Positions 1 through 11,577 are shown, numbered from the stretch's first letter. The stretch: DNA of 64,000 bases from Helianthus annuus (GCF_002127325.2 NC_035433.2:11212645-11276644), one strand, 5' to 3'. Numbers and translations are program-made. Notes: generated by a model not told the origin, from the letters alone.

Positions 1-87
1 TTAAGAGGATGGACACTTGTCATTCCAGGAATATTTCTTACACTTCTTACAAATTAAGCACTTTGTACAGGATCCTAAACCTGGACA
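1..87. mobile_element. Right end of a (TA)n-type TIR element
   Basis: Bases 10-80 closely match the right terminus of the element at 33997-34867. Both carry GGACACTTGTCATTCC, then a run of TTCTTACACTTCTTAC type, then CTTTGTACAGGATCCT. The left part of this copy lies off the window, so its size and any target duplication cannot be judged. Identity to the second copy is by eye. Confidence 0.5.
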
Positions 88-1203
88 ACCATAACCATAA
101 TTTTTTGGTTATTTGGTTTCAAAGGTTATAACGAGTCGGTTATAGGTGGTTAACCATTAATTTAGACATAGGTCAATTTTTTTTGAATTTGAAATAAATT
201 GCTATTACATATTTTTATATGTTAGTATATTACATAGCATTAAACATACATATAATCTATAACATTATTACCACCGAATATTCAAACAAAGTGATGTGAT
301 ATATTCCATAAATTCATATAAACATTCAACCAAAATAATATGAAATAACCCATAACTACTAAAAACATTTAACCAAAAACATCAAATATTAAAAAAAAAA
401 ATAGGGAAAAGTCCTAAATCAGACAATATTTTACTACATGTCGGTTCGGTTCGGTTACGGTAGGTATGGAAACATTGATAACCATAACCGACCCATTACT
501 TTCGGTTTTTAGAAAAACCATTAACCGATTCACCGGTTTTTGATTTGGCTCGGTTTTGTCGGTTAATTTGGTTATGGGTCGATTAATTCGATTTTTTTGC
601 ACACCCCTATCACTAAGTTTCAAAACCTATAAAAATACTATGTTTAGATATATTACTTTTAGTTTTATAACTTGTTTTTTTAACATTTATCAAATAAACC
701 TTACATTTTTAAGCACTCTTAGATCACCATCACCTTGCTGCGTACTCTACGCACACAAACCACCGCCGCTAGTTTTACTATTCAATTTGAGATGAATCAG
801 TCTCCAAGATAGAAGTCCTTTCTAGTAGGCAAACATTTCTAAGAAACAAAGTAAAGAACAAGAGATTTTTATACCAATTTTATGTCCTTCATTACTAAAA
901 TGCAAAACCTTTAAATAGGCATACAAACATGCAACAAAATAAGAAGAAATACGTGGATGCACTAAACATAATGGAAAGTGAACCTAATGACTAATGTAAT
1001 TGCTACCATGAACATGACTTTAAACAAACTAACAATTATATAGAACATGATGATGAACGTGGGTGATGCTAACCGCCTAACAATTACAATTCTCTTATCT
1101 ACACTCTTCTCATTTCCGTCACTAATTACCAAAAAATCTGGACGATTTCTGATGATGATTATTTTTTTAATTTTTTTTTGAATAAATGGTTGATTTTGAT
1201 ACG
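88..1203. other. AT-rich stretch without a recognisable gene
   Basis: No plausible protein gene is seen. Bases 88-610 are rich in variants of GGTT, CGGTT and AACCATAACC on both strands and end in TTTTTTGCACACCCCTA. That resembles the end of a small foldback or hAT-like element, but I could not find a matching inverted end. The short ORFs here are low complexity. Confidence 0.3.
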
Positions 1204-1800
1204 TGTAAGACCCGTTTAATTTAACATTAAAATATTGTTTAACACATATCAACTTCGCTTTAAATAAAAGTCGACAAAGGTTTATTTTGAACAAAATGCA
1301 TAAAGTTTAAGTTTTCAAAATGTAAATGATAAAAACACCGAAGCATAGGTCTTGAGTTGTGTTCGGTTCTTCATATGTGGATTATCTGGTCTCCTTGAGT
1401 TACATTACCTAGTATACGATATTCACTCAAATGATTAGTAATTAAAACATTTGAGTGAAATTGTTAAATCCGGAAGTCAAAACTTTATTTTTCAAGCATT
1501 ATGGAGTATCAGAAGCATACACACATGTTGGAAGTTCAAAACGTGAAAAGCGGGAAAGTTGGTATCATTTGGCGCCACTAGGCGCTGATTTCAATGCATC
1601 ACAGCAAACATTTTCAATTTGGCACACTGGGCTCTGAATTTGGCGCACTAGGCGCTGAACCTAGACCTGACTCACGAATTTCATGTTTTTCTACCAAATA
1701 AGTGTCCGGATCAGTCCAGATTATGTTTTTATGTTTTAAAACTCTTTCCTTATCATATGTAAATCTGTAACCCATTACTCGGATCCATAATTTATACATT

Positions 1801-2216
1801 TTACGCTCCCGTTACCCGGTTTGCGGTTATATTTATTTGACCCGTTATGATGTTCAAGTACTAAAGCTTAAATCATCTGCATCCTTTTCATGGGATTATT
1901 CCCCTACAACTACAACCCATTAACTAGGCTTACTAATCCTGTGTTTCACCCTCCCGTTACCCGGTTTGCGTTTACACTTATTTGACCCATTCAACCTCCT
2001 GGTGGTTGAACTTAACTAATTCAAGTTCATTCCAAGGATTCATATCCTTTCAATTACCACCCTTTACCGGAGTTTATTATTCCGTAGTTCGCATTCCCGT
2101 TACCCGGTTTACGCTCACCATTACATCTTAACCCATTATCCGAGTTCAGTATTGTCATTATTTACGCTCCTGTTACCTGGTTTGCATTTTACTTTATTTT
2201 GACCCATTTGGGTTGT
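1801..2216. repeat. Four dispersed copies of a CCCGTTACCCGG motif
   Basis: Copies of CTCCCGTTACCCGGTTTGCG or near variants begin at about 1807, 1951, 2095 and 2167. Each is followed by a TTATTTGACCC-like tail in three of the four. Spacing is irregular (about 70-145 bp), so this is a degenerate internal repeat of the LTR-like sequence and not a clean tandem array. Confidence 0.6.
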
Positions 2217-3244
2217 TCGTGTTAATACCATCACTTATGAACAACCGACCCTTATGCATCTTATTCACAACCATTACTTTAAACCAACTATAATAACTTA
2301 ATAGAAGAAAATAACGGAGCGCGTACCCATTTACCTTAAAGCTTTCCTTTCATATGCACGTCCGGCCCGGTTTTACCTTCCGAAGCTCCACTCGAGTTGC
2401 CTAAATAATGCAACCCAATTATCATTAGAACCTGATTGTTCACATCCATGACATGTAAACTTACCAACATTCAATTTTAGGTTCTTATCAATGTGTCTCA
2501 TTCATTATCATTAACCGACATTTCATTCAAGCATTTTCTCATACACCTTGTGGGCAGGAATTTAAAGCTTTTCTTTTTGTTAAGTTTATGGACTCCATAA
2601 ACCCAATTTCATATCATTATGAGCTTAGTATCATTAAAATTAAATCTCTTATGCAACCATGTCTATCAGGAGCATCACATCAAGCTAGTAGTCATAACAA
2701 TTTGGCTTCTTTCATGTTAAAAATCAAAAACCCACTTACTCATTCAAACACATGAATCCTAACACTTCAATTGTGCTAATTTTTTCCCCAAGTTTAGCAA
2801 ACAAGGTGATTTTAAACACACACTTGTCATGAATTCTACCATATAATCTATAACCCGTTCAAGAATTGAGATTCATGGTTTTTCTTTATCATTTATACTT
2901 CACCAAAATAGAAAATTTTACATACTTTATGATCCCTTAGACTAGGTGATAACTAATATTGATTCATGCATGAATTTAGAGCCAAATCTGCCTTCAATTT
3001 GATGATTTTAGGTTAGAGAAGGATTTCACCTTCTTTCTCTTTCTCTAGTCGTTCCTAGAACACACACTTGTGAGTGTTTTATTTTAATTTTTCTTTTTAA
3101 AAACTCTAGATCTCATGTTAACCATTTTAGTCCCTCGTCTTTAGTTTTATTATAAAGCCCACCAATCATTGTTTTATTAACCAATAACATATTACTAATT
3201 AGGTAAATTGTTCCTAGTTATTATACTTTGAGTTTTATTCAAGG

Positions 3245-3245
<1 letters not shown>

Positions 3246-3284
<39 letters not shown>
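3246..3284. repeat. TA/GT microsatellite
   Basis: A short (TA)n run passes directly into about 13 copies of GT. It lies just inside the right end of the probable solo LTR. Confidence 0.9.
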
Positions 3285-3494
3285 AAACATACATATAGTC
3301 ATATAATTAATATTTTTGGGGTGTTACAATATTATACTTAGGGTTTTGATACAAGTGTTCTTTGCTTTTACATCTTAAATGCGTGTACTTCGCGTATAAC
3401 TTTGTGTTTTATGTTTCCTTTGGTTTTGGTATGTGTTTGTGTATTTGAAAATATTATTTTCTTTTGATTTAATAATAATTCTTGTTTTTATATA

Positions 3495-4060
3495 GGAGAA
3501 ATTACAAAACCAGCCATTGACCAAAACCACTTTCAAAACTAGCTACCTCCCGCATCCTTGGAGCGACGCATCATGCACGAGATGCGTCTTTGGAGAGATT
3601 TCAGGCTTATATATCTCACTCAGACGTGGCCAGATTCCCAAATGCATATATTCCAAATCACAACACAGCCTCCTCCTATATATCTCACTCACTTCCTGTC
3701 TCTTCTTTCACAGTTCAAAGTTGTTCTAACTTTGAACAAATATCTCATCTATTTATACATCATTCAATGGACTTTCATCATCACCACCATCAAGATATTT
3801 CTTCTTCACAGTAATAATCACATACTCTCCCTCTTTTCTGTTCAGAAACTACCTCTTCATCATCCTTCAAAACCTCAAGTCTCTCTCTCTCTCTCTCTCT
3901 CTCTTTAATGGAGGTGGCCAGTTTCCCAGACGCATGGGCCTCAAGTGCAGACACACACACGTGTCCAATTCCAATTCCAAGGCACATCCCGCGCATGATG
4001 CGTCACTCCAAGGACGCGGGAGGTAGCTAGTTTTGAAAGTGGGTTTGGTCTAATTTTCCC
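3495..4060. mobile_element. MULE-like MITE with long TIRs
   Basis: The left arm (about 3519-3580) and right arm (about 3993-4050) are inverted copies over roughly 60 bp, including CACTTTCAAAACTAGCTACC and TGACGCATCATGC-type sequence. The outermost bases, GGAGAAATTA on the left and the complement of TAATTTTCCC on the right, fit Mutator-like ends. The flanking 9-mers TTTTATATA and ATTCATATA agree at 7 of 9 positions, as expected of an old 9-bp duplication. The interior has a CT microsatellite (3881-3905) and short exon-like sequence but no transposase. Confidence 0.65.
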
Positions 4061-4187
4061 ATTCATATATCTAGCTTGGTGTGTGTGTTCTCATAAGAGT
4101 TGGTGCGCATGCGGTTGGGATGACTTCGGTGGTAAACGAGGATCATATTTCAGAGGGACGTTCAACCAAATATTCTTTATAAATTAA

Positions 4188-4220
4188 CTAGGTTATAACC
4201 TGCGAGTACTCGCGGATTGG
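4188..4220 (-). mobile_element. Helitron 3' terminus, second element
   Basis: Read on the minus strand, a perfect 12-bp palindrome GCGAGTACTCGC is followed by about ten bases and then CTAG, with T next. This is the usual 3' end of a plant Helitron: a short hairpin followed by CTRR, inserted between A and T. The element body should lie to the right. I could not identify its 5' end or any Rep/helicase, so it is probably non-autonomous. Confidence 0.6.
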
Positions 4221-5398
4221 ATATTTAAATTTTCTTAAACACAATTTTATATATATTTTAAATAATGACTAATGCGTGACTAATAAGGTATATTAATTAA
4301 ATGTTAACGTCTTCAAAATTAAAAATAATTTTCAAATAGAGATTAGTTGGTCAATTAAATTTAAAGACAAATGCAACTCTACTTTTATTCAAAATTTTAT
4401 GAGTTGTTGGAAGCATCTCGTCTCTTGACATAAGGTGCTTCAGATATCAGTTATCATACTAAAAGCATCTAATTATAATCAGTCTCATACTAAGAGCATG
4501 CAAAACGCAGGTTAAAGCCCAAAATCCAAACCCGTCACATCACTCGCCACATCATTCCAAACCTCAACCATTACAAACTTACTTTTTCTTCCAACACTAA
4601 ACCATTCAAAAACTCCACGCCACACCTCACTTTTACAGTAAAAATAAATAAAGAAAAGCATGTGTGTATGTAATACCACTTATACAAAAAACATTCCAAC
4701 AAAAACTATGCCATAAAAGGCTTACGGTAATCTATATTCAACTCACAAAACTCACACTTTGACTTGTCCTAAACGCCCATTCTTCTAAGAGAATCCAAGT
4801 TTTCAAATCAACATACTAACGCATTCCTTGAGTTGTTGACTGCCCAATAATTGCTCCATTTACCATACCTTTAGCCTACAACCATGTGACGCTCCAAGCA
4901 CCAAACATGACAGCACCTACCATAATCATTTCGTCCCGCAAGAAAACCCAAAATTCCAATCACTCATCATGAAAAATGTCATTTAAAAGGAAACCCAATC
5001 ATGCATCCATCCACTTAAGCCCATTAGTAAAATTCCGAACCCGATTAGCTAAAAAAAGATGGTAAGAATCTTTAATTTTCAAGCCTATGAATTTAAGACG
5101 AACCCAATCCTTTTGTCTAAGATTATCTCATGCCTTTCTTTTATGTAACCCGAAAAAATTCCCATGCATGTTGCAACAGGAATACGAACGTTATTGGTAC
5201 GTTTCATTACGATATGGATACAGTACCAGCGTTATTATTATTTACCATTAAATCAACTAACTTACATTACATTTAACTTATACCATGTTACCTTCATCAA
5301 GAAACAAAGATTATGTAAAACTAAATTGGAGCGCTAATAATATTCTAACTTAGAAAACAATAAACAAACAACTTATTAAAATAAAAAAAACAAATTTC
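4221..5398. other. AT-rich stretch, no gene seen
   Basis: No coding sequence or clear repeat structure is supported here. If the Helitron end at 4188 is real, this is its body. Confidence 0.3.
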
Positions 5399-5587
5399 CT
5401 AGGAGGCTGGATCTTTAAATCCTCTGTTAATATACATCCAATTGGAATTAACTGTTCTTACTGCATCTGTAGAACTTTCAACTCTAGAAATCCCCCTTTC
5501 AACTGCCAGTTGCAATCGGTTAACAATATAAGGCAATGCCATGTTAGCGCCAAGTGAACAGGAAGGTCTTAAGCGCGATTCAATTGC
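5399..5587 (-). pseudogene. Exon-like fragment of unknown protein
   Basis: On the minus strand a splice acceptor (TTTTAACCAG) is followed by 62 codons without a stop, up to a TAG. The predicted peptide is of balanced composition (AIESRLRPSCSLGANMALPY near the start, ending in GFKDPAS) and looks like real protein, not chance reading. I do not recognise the family. It lies inside the possible body of the second Helitron, so it may be a captured exon. No partner exons were found nearby. Confidence 0.35.
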
Positions 5588-7931
5588 CTGGTTAAAATAT
5601 ACCCCCTTTAGAATAATCATAAAATATTTTTATAGGAAAAATGCTACTAACATTTTGTTAAAATTTGTCTTAAATATTTTGCCATGAGTCCTTCAAGGCT
5701 AAAATCCATTCGTGGATTAACAATAGCGACTTTCATAGACTAAAACTGCAAAAGTTAAACATTAATCTCACACTGAGTTCAAATAAAGCAATTAGAAATA
5801 TTATATTTTATCATCATATCTCGACTTGTCGTTGTAACCATATGGTTTTTTCTCATTTTTATTAGTTTATTAATTCTCTTGTTGGGTATTTTTACCAAAT
5901 TCTTCACCAAACATTATCTAATTACTCTTATTTATACCTGGGGCTTCTTTGATTTTGCTAAGGCACCTAAAAGCAACTCTAGAGTTCATGACCAGTTGTT
6001 ACTACCCAATCTGACCCATTATGTATAAAACTCGATTCTAATTTAATCATTCTTGGTTGAATTATCAAAGGTCTAAACACATTATAAGTTATAAACATTT
6101 ATTTGGAAACAATATTAGTCAACCCAACTAATAACATCACCAGCTTTCCTTTATTACGTTGAAACTTCTTTATGTAGTATAAGTAGTTATTTCAGTCATC
6201 TTTTTTTCAAATGATGAGATTCCGCTTAAACTAATACGAACACTAATTAATGTAAAACAATAAAAATGAATCTTAATATGAAGCTTCCTCCTACCTTTTT
6301 TGAGTTATTGGGGATGAAATTGAGACTCAGAGAACAACATATTATTGTGCCACCCCACCCTTCTTCTTATCCAGCCAAAGCCCCCCTCATCACCGGCGTG
6401 CTCCAATCCGAAAAAACTCAACGTCACCCATCCTTCACGCCCAAAGAAGCAGAGGTGTTACCCTTTGAGTCTTCTTCTCCGACCAGGCAACAACCTTTCT
6501 TCACAATCGATCACCACTGGAGCGAAACCTACATTTTCGACACCCATGTCTTGTTGTTTCTCTAAAGCGTGTCCTTTTCATTGAGAAAAGTTGTGGCAGA
6601 TCAAATCACCATCACAAACACCACATTATTTGAAATTACATGCAAGGCCGTCTAGAGCGTACATATTATTTGAAATTTAAACTAACCTGTGTATGAAAAA
6701 TGTTGTATTATGCAAAGAATTGAGAAGACATTAATGACCTCACGACCGCCCGAAAAGACGTAATTCTCACCCCCAAGATAATGTGGAACTTGTGTTGTAT
6801 AAACAAAGTGAACTGAGATAAAGTTACTCTTCTTAAAAACTCGTAGGATAAAGTTATATTTTTTTTGTTTCAGTTCCAATCCAATGTGGAATTTAGATAG
6901 GAAAACAGTCCATTGAATTTGAACAGATGAATGCTTCAACCGAATTCCACTCTAATCCAAATAAATTTGGGTTCACAAAACAACAAAGTGAACAAACCAA
7001 TCAATGATCTACAAAACCCACAAACAGCTGGTAAAAACAGCTAAAGTAAATCGAAATACCTTCTGGACCAAGAGCAGAGCGTTTATTGGGGTCTTTTAAA
7101 ATGCTCAAACCATGCTTCAAGATCGTATTGTTCCCGACGCAGATAGAAGAAACGAACGCCACTAACTTTAAAACCTTAGTAGCTGCCGGATTCATGACTA
7201 CCATCACTAAACTCCACCGTCTTCCACCAAAGCGCCATTCATGGTTCTGGTAATCGACGCCCAAGCCAATCAACATCACCGCTGCTAGGGTTCTGCATGA
7301 TGAAAACGATTAACGCGAATGAGACGACAGAGAGGAACCAATTCAAGAGCCTATTGAGGAGCTAAAGGAGTACATACCTAATGAAATCGACGATGACAGC
7401 TCAGAACCAATTTCCAGCGATGATGACGATCGCCAGATTCAATAAACCTTGAGATAGAACTGTATTAAAGGTTAAAGAACTTAAAAAAAATAGTTTTAAG
7501 ATATAGTGAATGTTTGAAACCGAACCTATTCCAATATCGCTGAGATCAACCATAGCAACCACCGTAGTTGTGTTAGCGTCGGATCCCTAACTGCAACAAA
7601 AAGGTTTTCTAATCGCTGGTCTTGAGAGACACAGATAAGTTCTTTATCATCTTCCTCCATAAACCTAATGCCAAAGAACATAAATCAAACACGTTGCCTT
7701 ACCTTGACTAACCTAATTATTGGTAAATAAATCTCAAATTGAATTGAAGAAGGTATCCGATTTAGAAAATAAGATTCTTCGATAAAAAATGATGAGGGTT
7801 ATAGTTCATTATAGAAACAGAGTAAACCTGGAGATGTTTTTTGGGAAACAATCACCTATCCACCTTTGTGTATAACACCTTCTACCTTCCAGTAGCAATA
7901 AAATAAGTTTTCTCTGAAGGCAACTGTAAAG

Positions 7932-7935
<4 letters not shown>
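5588..7935. other. Intergenic or Helitron body, no gene seen
   Basis: Mostly AT-rich. The stretches 6340-6580 and 7000-7450 are richer in GC and hold short open frames, including an acidic run near 7350-7443 that ends in a stop. None shows a recognisable domain or a convincing set of splice sites. They could be captured gene fragments, but I cannot name a source. Confidence 0.3.

Positions 7936-7962
<27 letters not shown>
7936..7962. repeat. (TA)n at the left edge of the Helitron
   Basis: A run of about 13 TA units directly abuts the Helitron 3' end. Together with the (TA)n at 18900-18966 it suggests that the Helitron inserted into one TA microsatellite. Confidence 0.85.
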
Positions 7963-7991
7963 CTAGTCACTTACCCGCGCAATGCGGCGGG
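7963..7991 (-). other. Helitron 3' hairpin and CTAG end
   Basis: On the minus strand CCCGCCGCATTGCGCGGG can fold as a near-perfect stem with a small loop (7974-7991). TAAGTGA follows and then the terminal CTAG (7963-7966). The next base outside is T, as expected for insertion between A and T. Confidence 0.8.
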
Positions 7992-8400
7992 AGTGGCGAT
8001 TTACAATAGGATACTCGTTTACCGTTAGTTTATCCGTCGTCTCGTGATATATCGTATAGTACTTAAGTTAGTTTTCTTATTCGTGATCTTCTACAAGAAT
8101 AGTACAAAACAAGGAAGTAGATGTAATTAAAAACAAGAAGAGTTCAAAACAGTCAAGTAGCTAGACAAAACAATAAAAACAAAATGCGGGGAGTCTCTTG
8201 TATCTCTTCCTGTTTTACCAATACATCCGTTCGCTTATGACTTTCTTGTATCTTCTCCTCTCCAGTACCAGATTTCCGACACATAACAAAATGTTACACG
8301 CTTACAGGTGCTTTAAAATAGTAATTAAAAAGTAATTTCAGGAAGCAAATAAGGCACATAATCTACTAACTTACCTTCGTTTTGATACGGATGCGATTAA
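7992..8400. other. 3' noncoding part of the Helitron
   Basis: About 400 bases between the helicase stop codon and the terminal hairpin. No further gene is seen. Confidence 0.5.
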
Positions 8401-11400
8401 TTAATCACGCAACACTTCCTGGTAGACAACATTTGATGTGTAAACTCCGCGTTGTTTGAATTCTTTAGCGAGATGTACCAACACCTTCGTACTTTGTCTT
8501 GAAATCCCTCTTGATAACGCGACATAAAGATGTCCATGTGAAAATACAGAATCCGGTAGATAAATACCAACGTTCGGAATTGTTTGACCTTGAGCTTTAT
8601 TAATCGTCATGGAAAAGCTAAGTCGAATTGGAAATTGTTTTCTTTTCAGCTTAAATGGGAACATGTCATCTTCAGAAAGGGTTAGAGGGATTCTTGGCAA
8701 AAAAACTCTTTTTCCGGCATGTTGACCGACTGCAATTTCCGCATCAATAACATTTCGCATGAAACCCTTACATATCAACCGCGTGCCATTACACAGGCCA
8801 TGTGATGGATCGATATTATGTAACAATATTATTGGGCATCCAATTTTTAAATGAAGCTTATGAGGCGGCAAACCACTAACATTTAGCGAATTTAAGAACT
8901 CGACCGGATAGAAGTTGCGCTGATCGTCTTCAGCTTCATCAAAACTGTAATAAACTTTTTCCTCCCCTTGAAAAATTTCAATCATTTGATTATTAATCTC
9001 GTCAACACTATCATTTTTAGTGGACAATATTGCTCTAGAGATTATATAATCTGAAGAATATACATTATCTTCAATTGATGGAAAGATGGCATGGATCAAT
9101 TCTTTTATAGCGTTTTCTCTGTTGTTGCACTGAATTGTCATGTCATCGGGTATGCGGATATAGTTTCCTTCGATTGGTTCTTCAGTTCCATCGCCGACTC
9201 TTAAAAGAAATTTAGAAAACCATGGATCTTTCAGCGCTCTCATATTTATGGTCAACCGCATCTTCTTAGTCAAAGACCAAAGAGGTGACATTCGTACGCT
9301 GGAGTCTACAATCTGTGCTCGAGTGCCACGTTTGATAACCGGCAACACCTGTCTGAAGTCACCTCCCATAACCATTATCTTTCCACCAAATGGGAGACTA
9401 ACACCTATAATGTCTTGGAATGTACGATCGACTGCCTCTATCGCTTGTCGTTTAGCCATCGACGCTTCATCCCATATGATTATTTTGGCAGAGCGAATCA
9501 GTTTAGCGGCCCCACTCTGTTTTTTAATATTGCACATTGAATTATTTTCAAGATTAAGAGGAATCTTGAATCTCGAGTGAGCCGTTCTACCTCCTGGCAT
9601 ATTATTAGCCGCTGCACCTGATGAAGCTGTTGCGAGAGCAATAAGACCACGTGACCGAATTTCAGCAAGCAAGGCAATGTACAAAAATGTTTTTCCAGTT
9701 CCACCTGGACCATCAATAAAGAACACGCCTGGAAGATCATTATCAACATGCATCATGATCTCATCAAACACATTTTTTTGGTCCGGATTAAGTGAATGTT
9801 TGGCACTCAAGTGTTCAGGTTCCAAAACAATCCCATACTCTTCTTGTAACTCACGATAACCTGCATCTTGTAAGTTAACATCGTCAGTTATCTTAGGAAG
9901 GTCGAATTCATTGAAATTTTTACCCATGGATTGTACCAAGACACTTATTTCGGTAAGAACCATATTTTGAACTCGTTCTATACTTTGACAGTGTAACCGA
10001 TGATCTTCAGATAGTGAATCAAAGTGGTCATTCCATAACTTTCGAATATCTCCAGGTTGGCAAAAAATCATTATGGTCGCAAATAACCTTCTAAGAGCAT
10101 TGGGAAACTGAAACGTAGAGGCTTCTTCGAGACATTGTGATAGATATTCATCGTCTTCTATTAAGCCTAACTCAAGAGCTGCTTTCCGAAATGTCACACA
10201 CCGTTGACCATTAACTGTGCAAAGATGTTCGAAAGAAGTAGGCCCTCTGACATTTGACAAAAGTAGGCGTAAGTAGTACCTTTCTCCTTCGGCTGGATTA
10301 GCGGAAACGATACGACCTCTTTGTTTTTTACCGAAACGACGACTCCAACGGCGTGTGCTTCCATTCAAAGTATAGTGTTTTGGAAAATCTTTATACAAAT
10401 GTACCCTTGCTGTTTCATCGTTTCTATTCTGATCAAAAAATGCTGTTAGCATGGTTCTCTTATCCCTTTCCCTATCAACAATATTAGGCATCAAGTCATC
10501 ATCTCTAAATCTAACCATCTGATTATTTGGGAGATGAAGTTGTAAGGCTAGAACAGCAGGAAAGATTTGAGAAAGAGAGAAGGAAAAAATTCGCCACATA
10601 GCCTCTGGGGGCGATATGTAGCGTGCATCTTGAAATCTTTTTATCTCATTAATAACAACCCCTGGCTCACTTTGATCGACTTGAATAACCTGTTTGTCAT
10701 GTCCTTTATAAACATACTTGAAAAGATATTTCACAGATTTTATACTTGAGCAAACTTCAACATTCATGTGGCAGTTAAACATCATCAAAAGCCTTGGGTT
10801 ATATGGGACCACCCATCTATTATCAAGTGTTTGTCCTCGTAGGTCCACTTCTATCCCGGTGTCTCTCCTTCGATACAACGGATACGAATCTTCTCCTTGT
10901 GTCGTCTGTTCGTTAAATTGTCTAGGATAGTGAAAACGACAAATTTTAGGATCACCCTGCATACAAGGACTGCTTGATCGTAAATTGCCGCAAGGACCGT
11001 GAATCATGTTCTTGACAACCATCTCATGCAATCTGGGATGTGTTAGTTTGTTAGGAATTTCAGCACACACAACCTTATCATAATGGTCCGCGTTATTGAT
11101 CTTGTGTTGCGGGTACATGATTAGGAGAAAATGTGTGTGCGGCAAACCAATGGCATCAAGGTTATTTATATAGAATCCATGAGAATCAGGGGTTGACAAA
11201 CGCTTGAAAGCAGTAGTTGTTGGATTCCAAAGAAGCAGCTCGTATGTATGATTCAAGCAAACACACAACAATCCGTTCAAATGTGAAAGTATTGAGACAT
11301 CATTATTTTGGTGATGGAATGGAAATGTAACTGTTGAGCTTGGACCATAGTCATTGTTATTAGAGATGATTGGACGAACAGAACACGTTAGGTCGTCAAT

Positions 11401-11577
11401 TAGTAGAACTCTCTGGTTAGATGAAACTACTGAGCGAGAACAATGTATCTTTACGAAATCTTGTGTTGACAATAACGCATACCATTGCTTACATACACTC
11501 TTAGAACGACCTACATCCTTTGCTGGCAGCCTCGTTAATATCTCAAACACGATTGTATGAGTAGGAAGGTCAGCCAT
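8401..11577 (-). CDS. F-box / Helitron Rep-helicase fusion protein
   Basis: One uninterrupted ORF of 1058 residues. Residues 2-45 are an F-box (LPTHTIVFEILTRLPAKDV then CKQWYALL), followed by F-box-associated sequence (LNGLLCVCLNH, ELLLWNPTT) to about residue 145. From PHTH (146-149) onward it is Helitron Rep: this is the HUH metal-binding motif, and the tyrosine motif YLFKYVYKGHD lies at 284-294. The C-terminal half is a PIF1-type SF1 helicase with Walker A GPGGTGKT (623-630), Walker B IIWDEASM (about 700-707) and a late INKAQGQTI...YVALSRG motif. The N-terminal part of Rep before the HUH motif is missing and replaced by the F-box piece, joined in frame near position 11142. A normal Helitron protein nicks and unwinds DNA for rolling-circle transposition. 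An F-box would bind SKP1 of an SCF ubiquitin ligase; whether it does so here is unknown. There is no stop or frameshift. Confidence 0.85.
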   Translation of the reverse strand: MADLPTHTIVFEILTRLPAKDVGRSKSVCKQWYALLSTQDFVKIHCSRSVVSSNQRVLLIDDLTCSVRPIISNNNDYGPSSTVTFPFHHQNNDVSILSHLNGLLCVCLNHTYELLLWNPTTTAFKRLSTPDSHGFYINNLDAIGLPHTHFLLIMYPQHKINNADHYDKVVCAEIPNKLTHPRLHEMVVKNMIHGPCGNLRSSSPCMQGDPKICRFHYPRQFNEQTTQGEDSYPLYRRRDTGIEVDLRGQTLDNRWVVPYNPRLLMMFNCHMNVEVCSSIKSVKYLFKYVYKGHDKQVIQVDQSEPGVVINEIKRFQDARYISPPEAMWRIFSFSLSQIFPAVLALQLHLPNNQMVRFRDDDLMPNIVDRERDKRTMLTAFFDQNRNDETARVHLYKDFPKHYTLNGSTRRWSRRFGKKQRGRIVSANPAEGERYYLRLLLSNVRGPTSFEHLCTVNGQRCVTFRKAALELGLIEDDEYLSQCLEEASTFQFPNALRRLFATIMIFCQPGDIRKLWNDHFDSLSEDHRLHCQSIERVQNMVLTEISVLVQSMGKNFNEFDLPKITDDVNLQDAGYRELQEEYGIVLEPEHLSAKHSLNPDQKNVFDEIMMHVDNDLPGVFFIDGPGGTGKTFLYIALLAEIRSRGLIALATASSGAAANNMPGGRTAHSRFKIPLNLENNSMCNIKKQSGAAKLIRSAKIIIWDEASMAKRQAIEAVDRTFQDIIGVSLPFGGKIMVMGGDFRQVLPVIKRGTRAQIVDSSVRMSPLWSLTKKMRLTINMRALKDPWFSKFLLRVGDGTEEPIEGNYIRIPDDMTIQCNNRENAIKELIHAIFPSIEDNVYSSDYIISRAILSTKNDSVDEINNQMIEIFQGEEKVYYSFDEAEDDQRNFYPVEFLNSLNVSGLPPHKLHLKIGCPIILLHNIDPSHGLCNGTRLICKGFMRNVIDAEIAVGQHAGKRVFLPRIPLTLSEDDMFPFKLKRKQFPIRLSFSMTINKAQGQTIPNVGIYLPDSVFSHGHLYVALSRGISRQSTKVLVHLAKEFKQRGVYTSNVVYQEVLRD

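Larger units (their letters stand above)
1204..3328. mobile_element. Probable solo LTR, chromovirus type
   Basis: The stretch begins TGTAAGACCCG and ends GGGTGTTACA. These are near inverse complements and match the usual ends of plant Ty3/gypsy chromovirus (Tekay/Del-like) LTRs. At about 2.1 kb with no gag or pol next to it, it is best read as a solo LTR. I see no matching 5-bp target duplication: the left flank is ATACG and the right is ATATT. The call therefore rests on the termini and length only. The interior holds quasi-repeats (1801-2216) and a TA/GT microsatellite near the right end. Confidence 0.45.

Noticed and set aside
1204..3328. Complete chromovirus element
   Set aside because: No gag, pol or second LTR is adjacent, and no matching 5-bp duplication was found. 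Only a solo-LTR reading is supported.
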